From Muribaculaceae bacterium (GTDB taxonomy: Bacteria > Bacteroidota > Bacteroidia > Bacteroidales > Muribaculaceae), in contig JAFYCU010000098.1 in assembly GCA_017545095.1 (NCBI GenBank), positions 1 to 20,163 of the forward strand: a DNA stretch of 20,163 bases, read 5' to 3'. Below the pieces are notes generated by a model. The model did no database searches. It was not told the DNA's origin and worked only from the letters and a program-made list of their open reading frames with translations. The translations under genes and the position numbers were made by a program. Each line of letters opens with the position of its first letter. The stretch's first letter is position 1. Shown here one piece after another: positions 15,608-20,163 of the stretch.

Positions 15608-16579
15608 ATGCAGAAACAGAAAGAAGAACTTAAAATAGTATTTTTCGGCACGCCCGACTTCGCCGTGGAAAGTCTTCATCGGTTGGTCGATGGCGGTTAC
15701 CACGTGGTGGCCGTGGTTACCATGCCCGACAAGGTGGGCGGCCGCGGACACCACACCATTCGCAGTGCCGTGGCGCAATATGCCATAGAGCACGAGTTGC
15801 CACTGCTGCAACCCGCCAACCTCAAGGACGATGCCTTTATCGGCCAGCTGCAGGCCTTGCAGGCGCAGCTATTCATCGTCATCGCGTTCAGGATGCTGCC
15901 CCAAGTGGTGTGGCAGATGCCGCCGTTGGGAACCTTCAACCTGCACGCTTCGCTGCTTCCCAAATATCGTGGCGCGGCACCCATCAATTGGGCGGTGATG
16001 AACGGCGACACGAAAACGGGCGTGACCACATTTTTCCTCAAGCACGAAATCGACACCGGCGACATCATCCAGCAGCGTGCCATTGATATCGCCCGCACCG
16101 ACAACGTGGGCGATGTGCACGACCGACTGATGCTGCTCGGTGCCGACATGGTGGTCGAAACCGTCGATACCATCTTGGCCGGCACGGTACGTCCCGTGGC
16201 GCAGAACCAGCTCATCGCGTCTGGAGCCGATGCCACCCCAGCACCGAAAATCTTCACCGCCACCTGCCGCATCCCGTGGAAGCGGAGTGGGGAAGAGGTG
16301 TACAACCACATTCGCGGCCTGTCGCCCTATCCAGCCGCATGGACCGAGCTGGTCATGCCCGACGGCACCCGCCGGCAAGTGAAAATCTTCGCCACCGGTG
16401 AGCCGCAACCCGGTCATGCATCCCCCGGAGCCATCGTCACCGATGGCAAGGCGCAACTGTCCATAGCCACTGCCGATGCCGTGCTGCCCGTGCATGAGCT
16501 CCAGCTGGCTGGCAAACGACGAATGCAAGTGCCAGAGTTCCTACGCGGATTCAACATCGCCGGCTGTCACTGCGAGTAA
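15608..16579 (+). CDS. fmt: Methionyl-tRNA formyltransferase
   Basis: A 323-residue cytoplasmic enzyme that transfers a formyl group from 10-formyl-tetrahydrofolate to initiator Met-tRNA. The N-terminal Rossmann-like domain opens with IVFFGTPDFAV (10-20). Catalytic residues are visible as N111 and H113 in NLHASLLPKYRGAAPI and D149 in EIDTGDII. The C-terminal tRNA-binding domain (about 215-315) includes IPWKRSGEEVYNHIRGLSPYPAAW in part. The length is normal for the family. It follows the methionine-sulfoxide reductase gene by 15 bp, giving a two-gene methionine-centred unit. The repeat-rich noncoding element begins soon after its stop codon. Confidence 0.95.
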   Translation: MQKQKEELKIVFFGTPDFAVESLHRLVDGGYHVVAVVTMPDKVGGRGHHTIRSAVAQYAIEHELPLLQPANLKDDAFIGQLQALQAQLFIVIAFRMLPQVVWQMPPLGTFNLHASLLPKYRGAAPINWAVMNGDTKTGVTTFFLKHEIDTGDIIQQRAIDIARTDNVGDVHDRLMLLGADMVVETVDTILAGTVRPVAQNQLIASGADATPAPKIFTATCRIPWKRSGEEVYNHIRGLSPYPAAWTELVMPDGTRRQVKIFATGEPQPGHASPGAIVTDGKAQLSIATADAVLPVHELQLAGKRRMQVPEFLRGFNIAGCHCE

Positions 16580-16588
16580 GGAATTTTT

Positions 16589-16616
16589 AAGAACCGAAAA
16601 CCAAGAACCGAGAACC
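16589..16616 (+). repeat. 14-bp tandem repeat after fmt
   Basis: AAGAACCGAAAACC (16589-16602) is followed directly by AAGAACCGAGAACC (16603-16616), with one difference. It lies 10 bp past the fmt stop codon, at the left side of the inverted-repeat element. Confidence 0.8.
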
Positions 16617-16720
16617 AAGCTCATGGCCTCCCCAAACCCTTCCGAAGGAGGGGCTTACAAGTAGAGCCGCACCCTGGTGCAGCTGAAGAGCAAAGCAAGA
16701 ACCGACTAAAAGCCCCCTAA

Positions 16721-16911
16721 CCTGAATAATTCATGGCAAAACAAGAGACTAAAGACAATGAGACGATTATCAAACAATCAAGGACAACAAAAGACAAAAA
16801 AGACAAAAAAGACAATTACTCTACATTGTCCTTCATTATCTTAAATTGACATTAATTGTCTGATTGAGATATGAATGCGAATTTGGTTAAATACACAATG
16901 AATTATTCAGG
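16721..16911. repeat. Inner inverted repeat pair (14-bp perfect arms, ~190 bp apart)
   Basis: CCTGAATAATTCAT (16721-16734) and ATGAATTATTCAGG (16898-16911) are exact reverse complements. They could be the terminal inverted repeats of a ~191-bp MITE. Confidence 0.75.
16793..16861 (-). terminator. Minus-strand hairpin with long T-run inside the element
   Basis: Nine-bp arms AGACAATTA (16810-16818) and TAATTGTCT (16853-16861) form a stem. Read on the minus strand, it is followed by TTTTTTGTCTTTTTTGTC, because the plus strand has two GACAAAAAA copies (16793-16801 and 16802-16810). This looks like an intrinsic terminator pointing away from any minus-strand gene in this region, so its host transcript is unknown. 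Confidence 0.5.
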
Positions 16912-16966
16912 CTGAATATGATATTCCCCTCCTTTTGGAAGGGTTAGGGGAGGCCACGAGGCCCTC

Positions 16967-16994
16967 ACTCATCACTCATCACTTCATTACTCAT
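16967..16994 (+). repeat. Degenerate 7-bp tandem repeat upstream of the FISUMP-like lipoprotein
   Basis: Two exact ACTCATC copies (16967-16980) are followed by two degraded 7-mers, ACTTCAT and TACTCAT. The array ends 11 bp before the ATG at 17006. The same unit length and position are seen upstream of the GAF-domain gene. Confidence 0.7.
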
Positions 16995-17005
16995 AACTAA
17001 AACAA

Positions 17006-17743
17006 ATGAACAAAACGAAATTTCTGGCAATTCTGTTTGCCATCGTCATGCTCGCCGCCAGTTGTGGCGACGATGACCCGAAGCCTGTGCGTGTCAATCC
17101 CGAGGCCATCGACCTGGGACTGAGCGTGAAGTGGGCAACGTTCAACATCGGAGCCGCCTATCCCGAAGCTTGGGGCGGTCTCTACGGCTGGGCCGACTCC
17201 AGCGGCCTGCACAAGGTGAAAATCGATGAATATCCCATCGAGGTGCAATGGAAAATGGTGGAAGGCGTCGAGGTCACCACGGTGACGTGGAACAGCCCCT
17301 ACTTTGGCGGCAAATCACCGTTGGCCAACATCACCGGCACCGACTACGACATCGCACGCTTCATGTGGAACAAAGACTGGCGTGTGCCCACCCAGGACGA
17401 GTGGCAGGAACTCATCGACCGCTGCCAGTGGACGATGGCCACCGACCTGCCCAACGCCCGTGGCACCGTCTATCGCGTCACGGGACCCAACGGCAACAGC
17501 ATCCTGCTGCCCATGGGTGGATACGACACCAGAGGCGAACAAGAGGAACGTGGAACCATCGGACACTACTGGACGGCTAACCTTCTGCCCATCGACGAGC
17601 AAGGCAGCTACCACTTCAGCAGCAACGTGGCCTGCGCCGCATGGTCGGTGACCATCCAGCCGCAGCAAGGCCGCGCCGTGTGCACCCCCACACCCCTAGT
17701 GCGCAACTTCCACCTGAGTGTGCGCCCCGTCAGTGCCCAATGA
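17006..17743 (+). CDS. FISUMP-like lipoprotein of unknown function
   Basis: A 245-residue envelope lipoprotein: signal peptide with lipobox AASC and C20, followed by GDDDPKP. The mature part follows the pattern of the Fibrobacter succinogenes major paralogous (FISUMP, TIGR02145) domain common in Bacteroidales. It starts DLGLSVKWATFNIGAAYPEAWGG (36-58 region), has YDIARFMWNKDWRVPTQDEWQEL near 115-137, and TGPNGNSILLPMGGY near 160-174. The role of the domain is unknown; it is related in look to SUMF1/lectin-like folds and is often found in surface proteins. The gene has no neighbour on its strand close enough for an operon, and lies just after the MITE-like element. Confidence 0.8.
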   Translation: MNKTKFLAILFAIVMLAASCGDDDPKPVRVNPEAIDLGLSVKWATFNIGAAYPEAWGGLYGWADSSGLHKVKIDEYPIEVQWKMVEGVEVTTVTWNSPYFGGKSPLANITGTDYDIARFMWNKDWRVPTQDEWQELIDRCQWTMATDLPNARGTVYRVTGPNGNSILLPMGGYDTRGEQEERGTIGHYWTANLLPIDEQGSYHFSSNVACAAWSVTIQPQQGRAVCTPTPLVRNFHLSVRPVSAQ

Positions 17744-17789
17744 ACCGCCGGCCAGAGCTTTCGCCATATTTATGGATGTGAGCGATTTT

Positions 17790-17833
17790 ATGGCGCAAAA
17801 ATTTGAGTATTTGCGCCATTCATTGTAACTTTG
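17790..17833 (+). promoter_or_regulatory. Promoter with palindromic operator for the Fur-family gene
   Basis: TTG (17803-17805), a 20-nt spacer and TAACTTTG (17826-17833) match the Bacteroidetes promoter. A 10-bp perfect inverted repeat, ATGGCGCAAA (17790-17799) and TTTGCGCCAT (17810-17819), with a 10-nt spacer, straddles the -33 element. A dimeric regulator bound here would block RNA polymerase, so autoregulation is likely. The sequence does not look like a classical A/T-rich Fur or PerR box. Confidence 0.7.
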
Positions 17834-17841
17834 CCCCGCAA

Positions 17842-18318
17842 ATGGTGAAAACGACTACCGACCCCAATGCTAACTCAGCCGTTGTCAAGAAATTCACGGC
17901 TTTTCTCGAGAGCAAGCAGCTGCGCAAGACGCCCGAGCGTTTTGCCATCGTTCGCTGTGTCTTGGCGTTCAATCGTCACTTCACCATCGAGGATGTGCGT
18001 CACATGCTCGAAGACGAGGTGTATCATGTGAGCCGCGCCACGCTCTACAACACCATCGACCTGCTCCTCGAGGCGGGAATTCTGGTCAAGCTCACTTTCG
18101 ACGGCCTGCCACCGCAATACGAGCGCGTGCCAGCCATCCCACACATCCACCTCATCTGCACGCAGTGCGGCAAGGTGAAAGAGGTGCGCGACACCGATTT
18201 GGCGGCGTTTATGAATGCGCGCAAATACACCGCGTTCACCACGGTGCGCTACACACTCACCGCCTATGGACTTTGCAGCACCTGCGCACGCAAGCGCAAA
18301 CGAGCGAGGAGCAAATGA
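17842..18318 (+). CDS. Fur-family metal-dependent transcriptional regulator
   Basis: A 158-residue dimeric DNA-binding regulator. The winged helix (about 15-85) includes the recognition helix SRATLYNTIDLL (64-75). The dimerisation/metal domain has H101-I-H103, and two CxxC pairs, C106/C109 and C145/C148, that would hold a structural zinc. At the position of the PerR oxidation-sensing aspartate this protein appears to have E114, as Fur does, so peroxide sensing is less likely. A very basic tail (KRKRARSK) ends the protein. The ATG at 17842 is preferred: the in-frame TTG at 17803 is part of the promoter. With the -7 box ending at 17833 the leader is only a few nucleotides. purA follows 60 bp later. 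The metal specificity is not certain. Confidence 0.9.
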   Translation: MVKTTTDPNANSAVVKKFTAFLESKQLRKTPERFAIVRCVLAFNRHFTIEDVRHMLEDEVYHVSRATLYNTIDLLLEAGILVKLTFDGLPPQYERVPAIPHIHLICTQCGKVKEVRDTDLAAFMNARKYTAFTTVRYTLTAYGLCSTCARKRKRARSK

Positions 18319-18378
18319 GGGTGACTATCATCAGTGTTTATTTTTAACCAACCGACAACGATTTTGAATACCGAGACA

Positions 18379-19641
18379 ATGAAAGTTGACGTGCTTCTGG
18401 GACTACAATGGGGCGACGAGGGCAAGGGCAAGGTGGTCGACGTGCTCACGCCCAGCTACGATGTGGTGGCCCGTTTCCAGGGCGGTCCCAACGCGGGGCA
18501 CACGCTCGAGTTCGACGGGCGACACCATGTGCTGCGCTCCATACCCTCGGGCATCTTCGGCCAGCACCAGACCTGCCTCATTGGCAGCGGCGTGGTGCTT
18601 GACCCCGTGCTGCTCATGCAGGAAGTGGACGAGTTGCGGCAATGCGGTGTCGATGTGGAGGCACACCTCAAGGTGTCGCGCAAGGCGCACCTGATTATGC
18701 CCACCCACCGCCTGCTCGACGCCGCTGGCGAGCAGTTCAAGGGCGACTCACGCATCGGCACCACTGGCAAGGGCATCGGCCCGGCCTACACCGACAAGGT
18801 GCGCCGTTGCGGACTGCGCGTGGGCGATATCGAGCACGACTTCAACAAGGCTTACCAGTCCATACGTCAGCTGCACATGCGTCTGCTCGAGGCCATGGGG
18901 CAGCACCCCGATATCGCACAAGCCGAGCAGCAATGGATGCAGGCCGTGGAACGCCTCCGCAAGCTCGACATCGTGGATGGCGAGTATTTCGTGGCACAGC
19001 AGCTCGCCCAAGGGCGGCGCGTGCTGGCCGAGGGCGCACAAGGCACCATGCTCGATGTGGACCACGGCTCCTATCCGTATGTAACCTCGTCGAGCACCGC
19101 AGCAGCAGGAGCTTGCATCGGTCTGGGCGTGGCTCCACAGCGAATAGGGGAGGTGTATGGCGTGTTCAAGGCCTACTGCACCCGTGTGGGTGCCGGACCA
19201 TTCCCCACCGAACTGGCCAACAACACCGGGGCTGAGATGCGGCGCGTGGGACACGAATATGGTGCGGTTACAGGGCGCGAACGCCGTTGTGGATGGATCG
19301 ACCTGGTGGCCCTGCGACACGCCATCCTGCTCAGCGGGGTCACGCAGTTGGTGATGACCAAGAGCGATGTGCTCGACGGCTTTGACACCATTTGCGCCTG
19401 CGATGCCTACGAGATCGACGGCGGAGTAACCCACGATATGCCCTACGACATCGCGTGCGTGCGGCCTGTCTACACCGAGCTGCCCGGTTGGCGCACCCCG
19501 CTGGCGCAAGCCACATCGCTGCAGCAACTGCCGCAGCAGTTCCGCCGCTATATGGCCTGGCTCGAAGAGCGCCTGAGCGTACCCATCACCATCGTGAGCG
19601 TGGGTCCCGACAGAAAGCAGACCATCAAAGTGACAAACTAA
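18379..19641 (+). CDS. purA: Adenylosuccinate synthetase
   Basis: A 420-residue cytoplasmic enzyme that makes adenylosuccinate from IMP, aspartate and GTP, the first committed step of AMP synthesis. Hallmarks: GLQWGDEGKGK (8-18) with catalytic D13, NAGHTL with catalytic H41, TGKGIGPAYTDK, the STAAAGACIGLG region and a C-terminal VGPDRKQTI. The length is normal. The ATG at 18379 is chosen because the upstream GTG at 18334 would add a non-family extension. There is no clear promoter in the 60 bp after the Fur-family gene, so co-transcription with it is plausible. Confidence 0.96.
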   Translation: MKVDVLLGLQWGDEGKGKVVDVLTPSYDVVARFQGGPNAGHTLEFDGRHHVLRSIPSGIFGQHQTCLIGSGVVLDPVLLMQEVDELRQCGVDVEAHLKVSRKAHLIMPTHRLLDAAGEQFKGDSRIGTTGKGIGPAYTDKVRRCGLRVGDIEHDFNKAYQSIRQLHMRLLEAMGQHPDIAQAEQQWMQAVERLRKLDIVDGEYFVAQQLAQGRRVLAEGAQGTMLDVDHGSYPYVTSSSTAAAGACIGLGVAPQRIGEVYGVFKAYCTRVGAGPFPTELANNTGAEMRRVGHEYGAVTGRERRCGWIDLVALRHAILLSGVTQLVMTKSDVLDGFDTICACDAYEIDGGVTHDMPYDIACVRPVYTELPGWRTPLAQATSLQQLPQQFRRYMAWLEERLSVPITIVSVGPDRKQTIKVTN

Positions 19642-19735
19642 TGTGTTTTTCACATCTAAATCTTTACTTTAAATTCGAAAACCCAATCATTTAAACAATA
19701 ACTAATTAACTAAACACTAATTTTAAACAAACGCT

Positions 19736-20163
19736 ATGGCATTAGTAAAACCATTCCGTGGTCTGAGACCACCCCGCGACCTGGTGCAGCAAGTGGCTTC
19801 CAAGCCCTATGACGTGCTCTCGAGCGATGAGGCTCGCGCCGAGGCCGGCGACAACGAAAAGTCGCTCTATCACATCATCAAGCCCGAAATCGACTTCCCC
19901 GCCGGGACGGGCGAACACGAACCCAAGGTCTATGACAAGGCCGTGGAGAACTTCAAGAAGTTCCAGGACAAGGGCTGGCTCGTTCAAGACCCCGAAGAGA
20001 AGTACTACATCTATGCGCAGACCATGGACGGCCGCACACAATATGGCATTGTGGTGGCTGCCAGTGTGAACGACTACTTAGAAGGACGCATCAAGAAGCA
20101 TGAGCTCACCCGCCGCGAGAAGGAGACCGACCGCATGCACCACATCGAAATCAACAACGCCAA
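19736..20163 (+). CDS. DUF1015 family protein, N-terminal part
   Basis: The frame opens at ATG 19736 and runs off the window, giving 142 residues of a longer protein. The start MALVKPFRGLRPPRDLVQQV, then ASKPYDVLSSDEARAEAG and the KSLYHIIKPEID segment, are characteristic of DUF1015 (about 400 residues in full), a conserved cytoplasmic family of unknown biochemistry. In other Bacteroidales, as I recall, it sits beside the serine-synthesis genes serC and serA; here it follows purA by 94 bp, with an AT-rich gap and no clear -7 box. The C-terminal part is outside the window. Confidence 0.88.
   Translation, partial: MALVKPFRGLRPPRDLVQQVASKPYDVLSSDEARAEAGDNEKSLYHIIKPEIDFPAGTGEHEPKVYDKAVENFKKFQDKGWLVQDPEEKYYIYAQTMDGRTQYGIVVAASVNDYLEGRIKKHELTRREKETDRMHHIEINNA

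Larger units (their letters stand above)
16625..16955. mobile_element. MITE-like noncoding element with nested inverted repeats
   Basis: The 425-bp gap between fmt and the next gene holds no gene but is strongly structured. Outer arms 16625-16653 and 16926-16955 are imperfect inverted copies, ~27 of 30 bases matching (GGCCTCCCC(A/T)AACCCTTCC...GGAGGGG). A third piece of the same motif (CCCCCTAACC, 16713-16722) abuts the left end of an inner 14-bp perfect inverted pair (16721-16734 and 16898-16911). Further inside are GACAAT/ATTGTC inverted motifs and a GACAAAAAA tandem. This looks like one small non-autonomous element inserted next to or into another dispersed repeat. No transposase and no clear target duplication are visible, so mobility is inferred. 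Confidence 0.5.

Noticed and set aside
18748..19653. 301-codon minus-strand frame opposite purA
   Set aside because: A shadow; purA is intact with all catalytic motifs.

Overview
The window looks like chromosomal DNA of a gut-type Bacteroidales bacterium, plausibly near Muribaculaceae or Prevotellaceae. I cannot place it further from sequence alone. The evidence is: Bacteroidetes-type promoters (TTG, 19-20 nt, TAnnTTTG) at several gene starts; almost no Shine-Dalgarno sequences; many lipoproteins and secreted proteins; a C10 (streptopain-like) protease with Big_2 and dockerin modules; and an RprX/RprY-like two-component pair. No phage, CRISPR, rRNA or tRNA was seen.

Left part (1-2880): the C-terminal end of a SUMF1/FGE-like protein, a nested hairpin terminator, a small lipoprotein of unknown function, and a 44-bp perfect palindrome acting as a shared terminator between the lipoprotein and a convergent HtrA/DegP periplasmic protease. 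The 524-bp gap after htrA holds its promoter, short repeats and a candidate promoter for the next operon.

Secreted-protein operon (2881-7618): a C10 cysteine protease, then a non-catalytic protein of four Big_2 repeats. Both end in the same unrecognised ~170-residue beta-rich domain plus a dockerin. Together they look like parts of a calcium-dependent extracellular assembly, and this is the most interesting locus in the window.

Middle (7738-15024): a Nudix hydrolase of ADP-ribose pyrophosphatase type, a Na/Pi-cotransporter-family protein with a PhoU-like tail, an OmpR-family response regulator whose promoter abuts its start codon, its overlapping histidine kinase, a lipoprotein flavodoxin on the minus strand, a decayed remnant of an AAA-ATPase/PD-(D/E)XK-type gene, and an S9 (DPP5-like) secreted peptidase.

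Right part (15025-20163): a GAF-type free methionine-R-sulfoxide reductase preceded by a 7-bp tandem repeat, fmt, a ~330-bp noncoding element built of nested inverted repeats (MITE-like), a FISUMP-like lipoprotein, a Fur-family regulator with a palindrome over its own promoter, purA, and the start of a DUF1015 protein. Housekeeping genes (fmt, purA) alternate with envelope and secreted functions, and the noncoding gaps carry most of the unusual structure.
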